Source: Calidifontibacter indicus
Lineage (GTDB): Bacteria; Actinomycetota; Actinomycetes; Actinomycetales; Dermatophilaceae
Direction of reading: 5' to 3'
NCBI RefSeq assembly: GCF_003386865.1
Contig: NZ_QTUA01000001.1
Coordinates: 2,356,001 to 2,420,000 of the forward strand
Length of the DNA stretch: 64,000 bases
Numbering within the stretch: the stretch's first letter is position 1; every line of letters begins with the position of its first letter. Made by a program: the position numbers and the translations under genes. Below the pieces are notes generated by a model that was given only the letters and a program-made list of their open reading frames with translations, had not been told where the DNA came from and searched no databases. Shown here one piece after another: positions 38,593-47,039 of the stretch.

Positions 38593-39051
38593 TCAGCGCA
38601 GGTGCTTGTCCAAGTTGCGTGCGAAACCATTGCCCATCTGGGTCATCACGACGGTCATCGCGGCGCGGACCGCCGGACCCATGATCTTGGGGAAGGGCAA
38701 CCGCGCGGTGATGTCGATGTCGATGCTCAGGTGCGTGCCGCCGTCGACGGGCGTGAGGGTGTAGATGCCGTCGACCGCAACGAGCTCGTCGCTTCGCGCG
38801 GGGTCGTGGGAGTAGGAGATCCCTTTCTTGGGATCGAAGTCCATGAGCGCGGTGAAGACCGGCTTGAACTTCTGGTTCAACACCGGGACGGAGGTCATCT
38901 CCCACAGCCAGCGGTCGCCGTCCGGGGTGATCCGGTGCACCAGCGGGGTGAGCTTCTGCAGGGTCTTCGCATCGGTCAGCACCTCCCACAGAGCGTCGAC
39001 GTCGTACGGCACGGTCTCCTCGGAGACATTGCGTGCGGAGAATGAGTTCAC
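38593..39051 (-). CDS. SRPBCC-family protein
   Basis: A 152-residue START-like (SRPBCC) domain protein. VNSFSARNVSEETVPYDVDA leads into DALWEVLTDAKTLQKLTPLV, a typical helix-grip N-terminus, and it ends with a long C-terminal helix (VRAAMTVVMTQMGNGFARNL). It probably binds a lipid or other hydrophobic ligand. GTG 39051 was chosen because it starts the domain directly; GAAGGG lies upstream. It lies between two paralogous NAD(P)-binding genes and is divergent from the CPBP gene. Confidence 0.78.
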   Translation of the reverse strand: MNSFSARNVSEETVPYDVDALWEVLTDAKTLQKLTPLVHRITPDGDRWLWEMTSVPVLNQKFKPVFTALMDFDPKKGISYSHDPARSDELVAVDGIYTLTPVDGGTHLSIDIDITARLPFPKIMGPAVRAAMTVVMTQMGNGFARNLDKHLR

Positions 39052-39122
39052 GGCGGAAGCCCTTCGGGACGGTGGGTGTTCCACACTAGGAGCTACCGAC
39101 CACCCCGAGGAGTTTGCAACAG

Positions 39123-39890
39123 ATGCGTCATTCGTCACGCCTGACCGAGATCGCGGGGCGCTTGAAACAGCTGCCGTGGCTACGCCCGGTGGACCGCGAT
39201 CACTGGCAGACACCCGCCGAATTCCGCCGCCGCCAGCTCGTCTCGCTCGGCACGCTCGTCGTCGGCGCGCCGGTGTTGCGGACGGCGCTGCGCCAGCCAC
39301 CCGGCAGCCGTTCCTTCCAGCTGTGGACCGTGGCGCTGGCCGGCGTCTGGACCGCCGGCGCGTTGGCGTCCGGACCGCTGCATGTTGGGCACTCCAACTC
39401 CTCGCGCGGGCCGGTGCGGCCGATCGTGCGACCATTGGCGATCGGGTCGGCAGCGGTGGCGGTCTTCACTATCGGTGGCATGGCCGTCGTGCAGATCCCC
39501 TTGCTGCGCAGGGAGATCGAGAGCGTCGTGCAGCACGCGCGGGTCGGCGACCTACGCATCGTGGTGCCGCTGACCATCGCAACGGGCGCCGCCGAAGAAC
39601 TCTTCTTCCGAGGCGCGTTGTACGCAGCCACCCCGCAACCGCATCAGGTCGCGGTGACGACCGTCGTGTACGGCACGACCACCCTGGCGACGGGCAACCC
39701 GATGCTGGTGTTCGCGTCCGCGCTGCTGGGTGGACTCACCGGTGTTTCACGGCGCGTGACCGGTGGCGTGCTATCCCCGATCATCGTCCACGGCACCTGG
39801 TCGACCGGGATGCTGGTGATCCTGCCGAAGCTGACCGAGCGGGCGGCCGCATGGGGCGAACTGCTGCTGAGCCGCCGGTCGAGCCGATGA
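39123..39890 (+). CDS. CPBP-family intramembrane metalloprotease
   Basis: A 255-residue membrane protein with about six hydrophobic helices. The CPBP (Abi/CaaX-like protease) motif AAEELFFRG contains the EE pair and the following Arg; HGTWSTGM near the C-terminus supplies the second histidine region. GAGGAG at 39107-39112 favours ATG 39123. The stop overlaps the next ATG (ATGA), so it is translationally coupled to the NAD(P)-binding protein. The substrate is unknown. Confidence 0.83.
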   Translation: MRHSSRLTEIAGRLKQLPWLRPVDRDHWQTPAEFRRRQLVSLGTLVVGAPVLRTALRQPPGSRSFQLWTVALAGVWTAGALASGPLHVGHSNSSRGPVRPIVRPLAIGSAAVAVFTIGGMAVVQIPLLRREIESVVQHARVGDLRIVVPLTIATGAAEELFFRGALYAATPQPHQVAVTTVVYGTTTLATGNPMLVFASALLGGLTGVSRRVTGGVLSPIIVHGTWSTGMLVILPKLTERAAAWGELLLSRRSSR

Positions 39891-40915
39891 TCCTGGTCAC
39901 CGGAGCAGGCGGCTACATCGGCAGTCGTCTGGTACCACGGCTGCTGGCCGACGGACATCGGGTCCGCGCCACCTTCACCAGCGTCTCGCGCGCGAATTCG
40001 CTGTGGTGGCACGAGGATCCGCAGGTCGAGACCGTGCAGATGGACGTTTTCGACGCGGCTTCCGTCGACGCAGCAGTGGAGGGTGTGGCGACGGCGTACT
40101 ACTTGATCCACGGACTGGCTGATCCTGATTTCGAACGGCTCGATCGCCTGGCTGCGGAAACACTCGCGCAAGCAGCAACCCGCGCGGGTGTGGAGCGAGT
40201 GATCTATCTGTCGGGTCTGGTGCCCATGCTCCCGGCGTCCGAACTGTCGCCCCACCTTCGGTCGCGACTCGAGGTCGAGCAGGTGCTCACCACTCGTGCA
40301 CCCTCGACGGTGACGCTGCGCGCAGCAATGGTGATCGGCGGTGGATCCACCTCACTGGAGATCATGCGCCAGTTGAGCAATCGCCTTCCAGCACAACCAC
40401 TTCCGACGTGGATGAACTCTCGCCTCCAGCCGATCTCTGTTGTCGACGCGCTCGAAGCCCTGGTCGGCGCACTGGATCCGCGCGTGCCCTCCCGCTGGTA
40501 CGACATCGGCGGACCCACCGCGATCGGATACGGCATGTTGCTCTGGGAGTTCGGCCGAGCCGCCGGCCTGCGTCGACGTCCGCGCGTGTTCGTGCCGTTC
40601 CTGCCCGAGCCGCTCGTCGCCGACCTCGCAGGCGCGCTCGTCGGCGCGCCGGGCTCGACGGTCGAAGCGCTCATCGACAGCCTCTCCCACGACATGGTCT
40701 GCGCCGATGACGACTTCGTGACCGACCTACTGCCCCCCGGATGGCAACTCATGCCCCTACGGGAGTCACTCCAGAGGGCGATCGTCGACTCCGATTCGGA
40801 TTGTGACCGGCGAGATCCGATGGAGCGGATGCCCCACGACGCAGCATGGACGGCGTCTTCGGACGGGATGGTCCGAGGGTTGACTCGAGGTCTGATTCGC
40901 CTGACGAGGCGCTGA
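39887..40915 (+). CDS. NAD(P)-binding atypical SDR protein (copy 2)
   Basis: A 342-residue paralogue of the protein at 37370. It opens with MILVTGAGGYIGSRLVPRL and has YYLIHGLADPDFERLDRL, RVIYLSGLVPMLPASEL and PTWMNSRLQPISVVDAL. The frame upstream of 39887 is only the shadow of the CPBP gene, and the 4-nt overlap sets the start. A remnant of a peptidase E gene begins 8 nt after the stop on the other strand. Confidence 0.85.
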   Translation: MILVTGAGGYIGSRLVPRLLADGHRVRATFTSVSRANSLWWHEDPQVETVQMDVFDAASVDAAVEGVATAYYLIHGLADPDFERLDRLAAETLAQAATRAGVERVIYLSGLVPMLPASELSPHLRSRLEVEQVLTTRAPSTVTLRAAMVIGGGSTSLEIMRQLSNRLPAQPLPTWMNSRLQPISVVDALEALVGALDPRVPSRWYDIGGPTAIGYGMLLWEFGRAAGLRRRPRVFVPFLPEPLVADLAGALVGAPGSTVEALIDSLSHDMVCADDDFVTDLLPPGWQLMPLRESLQRAIVDSDSDCDRRDPMERMPHDAAWTASSDGMVRGLTRGLIRLTRR

Positions 40916-40922
40916 CCGCCGA

Positions 40923-40991
40923 GAGCAGATCGACCAGCGCCTCGCGGATGCTGTCGTTGGTGACACCACCGGAGGTCGGCAGCAGTTTCAT
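40923..40991 (-). pseudogene. N-terminal remnant of a peptidase E gene
   Basis: Reading from ATG 40991 on the minus strand gives MKLLPTSGGVTNDSIREALV, then DLLSA, which matches the N-terminus of peptidase E (family S51, aspartyl dipeptidase) as I know it. After about 25 codons the match stops and the frame runs into the antisense of the neighbouring gene. The active-site serine region is absent, so this is a cut-off fragment. Confidence 0.55.
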
Positions 40992-41012
40992 GTGGTTGCC
41001 CGAACGAGGGCG

Positions 41013-41168
41013 TCAGTCCTTGTCGGACGACGAATCGTCCGCGTCCTCATCGGTGGCAGGGCCTTCCGGGGTGGCGCCGCCTTCGCCGCTCCAGTCGCTT
41101 CCCACCTCGTCGTCGTTGGCGGGGTCGGAGACGGTATCGGGCTGAACCTTCGGGTCTTGTTCGCTCAT
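41013..41168 (-). CDS. Small acidic hypothetical protein
   Basis: A 51-residue frame, MSEQDPKVQPDTVSDPAND and a Gly/Glu/Asp-rich tail ending DDSSSDKD. It has no cysteine or hydrophobic segment and is probably disordered. Its acidic composition is unlike a chance antisense frame in this high-GC DNA. A longer in-frame version to 41255 is less likely. No clear ribosome site is seen. The role is unknown. Confidence 0.45.
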   Translation of the reverse strand: MSEQDPKVQPDTVSDPANDDEVGSDWSGEGGATPEGPATDEDADDSSSDKD

Positions 41169-41270
41169 GGGCACAACTCTGCTGCGCTCGACGCGCCCGC
41201 GCAACACCCTGGAGCAGTAGTTGTGACCTGGATGGCCAGATGCGAGCCGCACCACCAGATGTGGACCGCG

Positions 41271-42332
41271 TCAGCGACGGGCGGCCAGTGACTCGAACAA
41301 CGCGCAGTACTGCTCGACCATGCGCTGCTCATCGAATCGGGCGACCGCGTCCGCTCGGACGTCGGCGCGGTCGAGATCGCGCACGCGGGACACGGCGTCC
41401 GCGAGTCCCACGACGAGATCGGCCGTGGCGGTTCCTGCCTCACCTACCAGCACCCCCGACCGCTCTGAGACGACTTCGCGCAGACCGCCTCGTCCGATGG
41501 CGATCACCGGGGTGCCAGACATCATCGCCTCGGCGGCGACCATGCCGAACGGCTCGTCCCAGCGTGGAGTCACGAGAATCGCAAGGCTCGAGCCGACGAT
41601 CCGGGCGATCGCTCGTTGATCCAGGTGACCGGCATGACGAACGCCGTCGCCCAGCAACGGCTCGACGTGGTCTCGGTAAAAGGCCGCATCCGCGATCGGA
41701 CCCACGATCGTGAGCGGCAGCCCGGCAGTGCGGGCCGCTCGGATCGCGAGGTCGGCGCCCTTCTCGGGGGTGATTCGCCCGACCCAGACGAGTTCCTTTC
41801 CACCTGAACCGAATTCGAACAAACCCGACCGCACACCGTTGTGAATCACCAGCGGTTCGATCGGGAGCAGACGCCACATGCTCGCAACCGCCTCACTGAC
41901 ACCGACGTACACGGCATCGTCCGCGGCGAGCGAGACACCGATCTCGGCCAGCGGGTACGGCGGGCAGTGCAACGTCGTGACCATCGTGCTGGGCATGGCC
42001 CGGCTCATCGCCAGCGGGAAGTGATGCAGGCTCTGGTTGTGCACCAGATCGACCGGTCGTCGCACGAGGTCGGCCATCGCCCAGGACATCGCGGCATCGT
42101 CCCGCCAGAGCCCGGCCAACGGTTCATCCTCGGGTGTGCGGATGGTGGGAACCTGTGCGTACGTGGCCAGCTCGTCCGCAAGACGAGGATCGGTGCCGGC
42201 CTGTGCGTACAGCCGAACCGTGTGTCCGCGAGCGCGCAGGCCCGCGGTGAGCGACGCCGTCTGTGCTTCCTGGCCACCGGCGAACGGTTCACGCAATGGG
42301 TTGCGTGTCGTGGCAAGAACCGCGATGTGCAT
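41271..42332 (-). CDS. GT4-family glycosyltransferase
   Basis: A 353-residue GT-B fold transferase. The N-terminal half starts MHIAVLATTRNPLREPFAGG, including the glycine loop, and the C-terminal nucleotide-sugar domain has LVWVGRITPEKGADLAIRA and the E-x7-E region EPFGMVAAEAMMSGTPVIA. It transfers a sugar from a nucleotide donor; the acceptor is unknown. No other polysaccharide genes flank it. The open frame continues to 42425 without similarity. Confidence 0.86.
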   Translation of the reverse strand: MHIAVLATTRNPLREPFAGGQEAQTASLTAGLRARGHTVRLYAQAGTDPRLADELATYAQVPTIRTPEDEPLAGLWRDDAAMSWAMADLVRRPVDLVHNQSLHHFPLAMSRAMPSTMVTTLHCPPYPLAEIGVSLAADDAVYVGVSEAVASMWRLLPIEPLVIHNGVRSGLFEFGSGGKELVWVGRITPEKGADLAIRAARTAGLPLTIVGPIADAAFYRDHVEPLLGDGVRHAGHLDQRAIARIVGSSLAILVTPRWDEPFGMVAAEAMMSGTPVIAIGRGGLREVVSERSGVLVGEAGTATADLVVGLADAVSRVRDLDRADVRADAVARFDEQRMVEQYCALFESLAARR

Positions 42333-42550
42333 GGCATCCGATCGTCCGTCCCGCCCTGCGTCGCAGCACCGGTCGGGCGGATGGAGATCGGTGAGCCGAG
42401 GGACAACGCTACGGCCATCGAGCACTTCATCGACGCCCCGGTCACGAATCCTGAAATTCCTTCCCGCGAAGGTGTCGTATTCGGATGATGTCGTTCGTGG
42501 AGTGTGTGTACGGCGGCCGACCGGGCTGCCGATCCGAGAGGAGACCGACA

Positions 42551-42931
42551 GTGCCTCAATACCTGATCAAGTTCAACGACGAGTGGGTGCCCGAACACTC
42601 CGCCGAGGAGATCCGCGCCAAGAGTCGTGCCGCCACCGCCGTCGTCGACCAGATGCGCGAGGCGGGCGTGTTCGTCTATAGCAACGGCGCCCTGGACGCG
42701 TCCACCGTGGTCTGCAGCGTCGAGTCGCAGGACGGCGAGCCGATCTTCACCGACGGGCCGTTCGTCGAGACCAAGGAACACCTCGGCGGCTTCTGCGTCA
42801 TCGACGTGCCGGACGACGACACGGCCCGCGACTGGGCCGGGCGCCTCGCCGTAGGCCTGGACTGGCCGCAGGAGCTCCACCGCTTCCCTGCTTCACCGTT
42901 CACCGATCCCACCACGACAGAGGGAAACTGA
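42551..42931 (+). CDS. DGPF-domain (YciI-related) protein 1
   Basis: A 126-residue DGPF protein. It starts VPQYLIKFNDEWVPE and has the motif IFTDGPFVETKEHLGGFCV, which defines the family. DGPF/YciI-like proteins are usually encoded beside ECF42 sigma factors and are their known or predicted regulon members. GAGAGGAGA at 42535-42543 precedes GTG 42551. The next DGPF gene follows 5 nt later. The biochemical function is unknown. Confidence 0.87.
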   Translation: MPQYLIKFNDEWVPEHSAEEIRAKSRAATAVVDQMREAGVFVYSNGALDASTVVCSVESQDGEPIFTDGPFVETKEHLGGFCVIDVPDDDTARDWAGRLAVGLDWPQELHRFPASPFTDPTTTEGN

Positions 42932-42936
42932 TCACC

Positions 42937-43323
42937 ATGGCTCGTTACATGCTGTCCGTCTTCGGTCCCACCGAACGCACCGACTTCGGCGATTACGACT
43001 CCAAGGAGGCGATGCTGCAGGCGTTCGCCGACACCGGTGCCTTCAACGAGAAGCTCGAGCGCGAGGGCTACTTCGTCTTCGCCGACGGACTCTCCGCCGC
43101 TACCAACGCAACGACCGTCGACGGCCGGGGTGCCCAGCCCGTGTTCACCGATGGACCGTACCTGGAGACCAAGGAACATGTCGGTGGGTTCTGGGTCATC
43201 GAAGCCCCCGACCTCGATGTTGCGCTCGCCCTCGCTGCCGAAGGTTCGAAGGCTTGCCGAGGAAGGGTCGAGGTGCGGCCGTTCCACACGGAACAGGACA
43301 TCCAGGAGATGCTCGGTTCGTGA
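42937..43323 (+). CDS. DGPF-domain (YciI-related) protein 2
   Basis: A 128-residue paralogue of the preceding gene, MARYMLSVFGPTERTD with VFTDGPYLETKEHVGGFWV. The conserved DGPF here reads DGPY. Its stop overlaps the ECF42 sigma start by four bases (GTGA), so all three proteins are made from one coupled message. AGAGGGAAA precedes ATG 42937. Confidence 0.87.
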   Translation: MARYMLSVFGPTERTDFGDYDSKEAMLQAFADTGAFNEKLEREGYFVFADGLSAATNATTVDGRGAQPVFTDGPYLETKEHVGGFWVIEAPDLDVALALAAEGSKACRGRVEVRPFHTEQDIQEMLGS

Positions 43324-44561
43324 CGGCCCCGATCGACGAGGCGATCGCCCGCGTCCATCACGACGAATGGGCGCGGGTGGTCGCCGGTCTCGCACGTCGC
43401 TTCGGCGATCTCGACGTCGCCGAGGACGCCACCGCCGAGGCTTTTGCTGCTGCCGTCGAGCACTGGCGAAGAAACGGTGTCCCCCCGAACCCGGGTGGCT
43501 GGCTCATCATCACCGCGACCCGACGCGCCATTGACCGGTTGCGTCGCGAGTCGCATCGCGACGCCAAGTACCAGGCGGCGTCCATGCTGATCGACAATTC
43601 TCCCGCCGTCGCGGACGGTCCGATCGAGGACGACAGGCTACGGCTCGTGTTCACCTGCTGCCATCCCGCGTTGTCGATGGAGGCGCGGGTGGCCTTGACG
43701 CTCCGGCTGGTCGGCGGCCTGACCGTCGGTGAGATCGCAAGCGCCTTCCTCGTTCCGGAAACGACTCTGGCACAACGAATCACCCGCGCGAAGAGGAAGA
43801 TCAAGGCGGCGCACATTCCGTATCTAGTGCCGTCGGCAACCGAGGTTCAGCGGCGGCTGACCGGCGTGCTCGCGGTGGTGTACCTGATCTTCAACGAGGG
43901 CTACCTGCCCAGCGGCGGTGACGAGAACTTGCGCACCGATCTGAGCGGCGAGGCCATCCGCCTCGGCCGGTTGCTGCGCGAGCTTCTGCCCTCCGACGGT
44001 GAGGTCACCGGGCTGCTGGCGCTCATGCTGCTCACCGGGGCCCGACACGCGGCCCGGGTGCCGCCGGATGGCGAACTCGTCACACTCGGCGATCAGGACC
44101 GCAGCAGCTGGGACCGTGATCAGCTCGTCGAGGGGTGGGCGCTTGTGCGCGAAAGGCTGGCCGCGGTGGACGCGGGAGCTGCACCACCCGGCCGCTACCA
44201 GTTGCTCGCTGCGGTCAATTCCGTGCACACCTACGCTCCGTCGGCGAACCGGACCGACTGGTCACAGATCGTGACGCTGTACGACCGGTTGGTCGAGATC
44301 GAACCCTCCCCCGTCGTCCGGCTCAACAGAGCCGTCGCGCTCAGCGAATACGACGGTCCTGCAGTCGGACTCGCTGAGGTCGACCGACTGACCGACGCTC
44401 TGGCCGACTATCACGCGTTCCACGCCGCCCGCGCACACCTGCTGCGACTCCTCGGACGTACGGACGAGGCTGTGGCGGCCTACGACACCGCGATCAGGCT
44501 TGCGGGCAATCCCGCCGAACAGCGCTACCTGGCTCGCAGACGCGACGAACTTCGACGCTGA
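43320..44561 (+). CDS. ECF42-type RNA polymerase sigma factor with C-terminal extension
   Basis: A 413-residue sigma factor. Region 2 (~residues 10-80) has DLDVAEDATAEAFAAAVEHW and GWLIITATRRAIDRLRRES; region 4 (~110-165) has CCHPALSMEARVALTLRL and VPETTLAQRITRAKRKI. A ~240-residue C-terminal extension contains YLIFNEGYLPSGGDE, HAARVPPDGELVTLGDQDRS, and repeated TPR-like helices. This layout with adjacent DGPF genes defines ECF42. There is no anti-sigma gene; in this group the extension itself is thought to control activity. GTG 43320 overlaps the DGPF stop. Confidence 0.9.
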   Translation: MTAPIDEAIARVHHDEWARVVAGLARRFGDLDVAEDATAEAFAAAVEHWRRNGVPPNPGGWLIITATRRAIDRLRRESHRDAKYQAASMLIDNSPAVADGPIEDDRLRLVFTCCHPALSMEARVALTLRLVGGLTVGEIASAFLVPETTLAQRITRAKRKIKAAHIPYLVPSATEVQRRLTGVLAVVYLIFNEGYLPSGGDENLRTDLSGEAIRLGRLLRELLPSDGEVTGLLALMLLTGARHAARVPPDGELVTLGDQDRSSWDRDQLVEGWALVRERLAAVDAGAAPPGRYQLLAAVNSVHTYAPSANRTDWSQIVTLYDRLVEIEPSPVVRLNRAVALSEYDGPAVGLAEVDRLTDALADYHAFHAARAHLLRLLGRTDEAVAAYDTAIRLAGNPAEQRYLARRRDELRR

Positions 44562-44589
44562 CCCGAGACAAGATGCTCTGGCTGACGCC

Positions 44590-44708
44590 AGGTACGCCCG
44601 CGCCGGCGAGCGCAGGTCTCGCACCATCTGTTCACCCACGGCTGCCAACTCGAGCGCAGTGCGCAGACCGCTCTTCAGGAGTTGTCGCAGGCATGCCCTC
44701 GAGTTCAT
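44590..44708 (-). pseudogene. Possible coding remnant between the sigma and DUF2786 genes
   Basis: On the minus strand from ATG 44708 the frame reads MNSRACLRQLLKSGLRTALE then LAAVGEQMVRDLRSPARAYL. The ALELAAVGEQMVR part looks like a common actinobacterial hypothetical protein family whose members continue with a basic LRR-x-P motif. Here it degrades into the antisense of the sigma gene. Weak evidence; it could be chance. Confidence 0.2.
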
Positions 44709-44827
44709 GCAGCCTTGCCGACTGCCTAGGCTGACCTCACCCAGCGGCCGAATCTCGCGTCGTGTGGAGAACCTCGATCCGTTGTCGGTGACCGCGGTAA
44801 GAATCGTGCCGACGAGAGGACGACCAC

Positions 44828-46159
44828 GTGAGCACGAAGCGCCACGAGCACAAGCCCCGAAGGCGGCGGCCCCACACGGGAGCCGCTTTCGGACGCGGCG
44901 ACGATCTACCGCGCTCGGACGACAACCCGCAGGACGATGTCCGCCTGCTGCTGCACGACGCGGCCGTGGCGGTGCAGGCCGATGACATGACCCGGTTCGA
45001 CGACAACGTGGTGATGCTGGCTGCCCGATGCGACCAACCGGCGATGCGCGCGACGGTGCACAGCCAGGTGCGACAAGCGCTGGAGGATCGCCTGCAGGCG
45101 GCGTGGGACAGTGGCTGGCAGCCCGCCGACATCCATCGGATGGTGCTTCGGCGCTCGACCAAACCGGTTGCCGACTTCACGCTTCGGGTGATCGAGCATC
45201 AGTTGCGCAGCTACGCGCGAGACACGATCCATCCGGGCTGGCGAGCTCAGATCGCCGAACTGCGTGAGGGCGCGGAGTCGCCGCAGGATCCGATCATGTC
45301 CTGTCGCCAGGACGGCATGAGTTGGCTGGCGATCATGGACGCTGCGGCTCGTTGCCTGCACGTGCTCCTGATCCTGCCGCCGGTGCAGATCATCGGCCCG
45401 CGTCCCGGCGAGTGGGTGAAGCCGACCGATCCGGACGAGACCGAGGTGGACGATCGGATCCTCACTCGCGTCCGGATGCTGTTGGCGAAGGCGGAGTCGA
45501 CGCCGTACGAGGCCGAGGCCGAGACGTTCACCGCCGGAGCCGCCTCACTCATCGCACGGCACCGCATCAGTGAGGCGATGCTCGCGGCGTCCCGCACCGA
45601 CCAACCCAAGGACGGTGCGAGTGCGACCCGCATCGGCGTCGAGAACCCGTACGAGCAACCCAAGGTGCAACTGCTCAACGCGGTGGCCGAGGCGAACTCC
45701 TGCAAGGTCGTGTGGAGCAAGGAACTCGGGTTTGCCACAGTGGTCGGCTTCCCGTCCGACCTGTCGGGTGTCGAGCTGCTCTACACCTCGCTGCTGCTGC
45801 AGGCGACCAACACGATGACGGCAGCCGGGCAGCGATCGGTCCAGGGTGCCCATCGTCGATCGCGGTCGTTCCGTGCCTCTTTCCTCAGCGCGTTCGCGTT
45901 CCGGATCGGGGAGCGGCTGCAGGAAGCCACCGATGTCGAGGAGCGTTCTGCGACAGCGGAGTTCGGCGGAGCAGCCCGCGGAGAACGCCTGCCCGCACTG
46001 ATTGAACGTGATCAGCACGTCACCGACGCGTATGAACGGCTTTTCCCTCAGGTCGTACAGGCCAGGTCGCGGGCGAGGTTCGACCGGGAGGGCTGGCACC
46101 ACGGCCGACAGGCCGCGGATCAGGCCGACATGCGCTCCCGCGCCGAATTACGCGGGTGA
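44828..46159 (+). CDS. DUF2786 domain protein
   Basis: A 443-residue protein. A basic N-terminus (MSTKRHEHKPRRRRPH) leads to a helical domain (~40-180), and DUF2786 follows at ~205-250 with ILTRVRMLLAKAESTPYEAE and FTAGAASLIARHRISEAM. The C-terminal half (~260-443) has EANSCKVVWSKELGFATVVG and helices like those in DUF7168-type neighbours. DUF2786 proteins are of unknown function and common in phages and actinobacteria. GAGAGGA precedes GTG 44828. Its 3' end overlaps the HepT-like remnant. Confidence 0.82.
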   Translation: MSTKRHEHKPRRRRPHTGAAFGRGDDLPRSDDNPQDDVRLLLHDAAVAVQADDMTRFDDNVVMLAARCDQPAMRATVHSQVRQALEDRLQAAWDSGWQPADIHRMVLRRSTKPVADFTLRVIEHQLRSYARDTIHPGWRAQIAELREGAESPQDPIMSCRQDGMSWLAIMDAAARCLHVLLILPPVQIIGPRPGEWVKPTDPDETEVDDRILTRVRMLLAKAESTPYEAEAETFTAGAASLIARHRISEAMLAASRTDQPKDGASATRIGVENPYEQPKVQLLNAVAEANSCKVVWSKELGFATVVGFPSDLSGVELLYTSLLLQATNTMTAAGQRSVQGAHRRSRSFRASFLSAFAFRIGERLQEATDVEERSATAEFGGAARGERLPALIERDQHVTDAYERLFPQVVQARSRARFDREGWHHGRQAADQADMRSRAELRG

Positions 46160-46404
46160 GGGTGTGCGCATGATTCGCCAATGGGCTTGCGGTGGTCACT
46201 CAGGACGATGACTTCGACGCATTGCATGATCTCGGCGCACTCGAGGTCATCGAGGTCTGGGAATCGGGCGAGGACGTCGTCGGGGATGCGGTTGATGGTC
46301 TCGCCGATCCTGATCAGTCCCATCTCCACTGCCCATTGGGTCCGGACGTCCCCCACGAACTCGGTCTCGTCCATGGCAACCAGTTCGGCGAGCACGTCAC
46401 ACAT
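46120..46404 (-). pseudogene. HepT-like (DUF86) remnant
   Basis: On the minus strand from ATG 46404: MCDVLAELVAMDETEFVGDV, then RTQWAVEMGLIRIGETINRI and PDDVLARFPDL. This is the middle of a HepT/DUF86 toxin. The C-terminal part with the RNase motif R-x4-6-H and following tyrosine is missing and replaced by unrelated residues overlapping the DUF2786 gene. It is also short at the N-terminus. An intact HepT lies 3 kb away at 49201. Confidence 0.6.
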
Positions 46405-46462
46405 GGCGATGGTTCTAGCCGCGAGGGTTATCGCGAGCGATATAGCCGCGTGGTAAGGACGA

Positions 46463-47026
46463 TCAGGGTGCGGACCAACCTTCACGCCCGAGGTTTGTGC
46501 AGATGCACGCCTTGTTGCCGTCCACATCCTGCAGGACGACGTACGCCGGCGATCCGTCACGGACGACGGTGCCACCGGCATCCACGACCTGCTGGATGCG
46601 CTGTGCAGCGATGTCATGCGGCACCCGGACGTCGAGGTGGAAGCGCTGCTCGTCGTCAGGCTCCCGGTGCTGGAACCACAGCGTGGGTCCGATGCCGGCC
46701 TGGCCGTGGACCTCGTCCCCGTCGACGTCGACCCCCTGCTCGGCTGCAATGGCGGAGATGGCGCGGGCGAGTTCGACATCGCGCGCGGTCACGCCACCGG
46801 CGTCGTGACTGGTCAGCGACACGTCGACGAAGTCCTGGGTGAGGGTGATCTCCGGGTGATGACCGGCGGCCTCCACCACCGCGCCGATGGCCGCAACGAG
46901 ACGAAGGCCGTTGGCGAATTCGGTTGTCAGGTAACGGGTGTGGAGCGACGCGTACAACTGACGCCAGTCCGGGAGATCCGACTCGAGCACCTGCTCCGCG
47001 GTCAGCACCTGCAGCGAATCGCTCAC
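46463..47026 (-). CDS. Pterin carbinolamine dehydratase-like and VOC domain fusion
   Basis: A 187-residue protein. Residues ~1-90 resemble 4a-hydroxytetrahydrobiopterin dehydratase, with the active-site AAGHHPEITLTQDFVDVSL followed by TSHDAGGVTARDVELAR. Residues ~95-187 form a VOC (glyoxalase-like) half with LWFQHREPDDEQRFHLDV and VVLQDVDGNKACIC. The fusion is seen in other actinobacteria; the substrate is unknown. GGGAGA (47033-47038) sets GTG 47026. It lies 13 nt after a small membrane protein gene and is probably co-transcribed with it. Confidence 0.83.
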   Translation of the reverse strand: MSDSLQVLTAEQVLESDLPDWRQLYASLHTRYLTTEFANGLRLVAAIGAVVEAAGHHPEITLTQDFVDVSLTSHDAGGVTARDVELARAISAIAAEQGVDVDGDEVHGQAGIGPTLWFQHREPDDEQRFHLDVRVPHDIAAQRIQQVVDAGGTVVRDGSPAYVVLQDVDGNKACICTNLGREGWSAP

Positions 47027-47039
47027 CTCGGGTCTCCCG

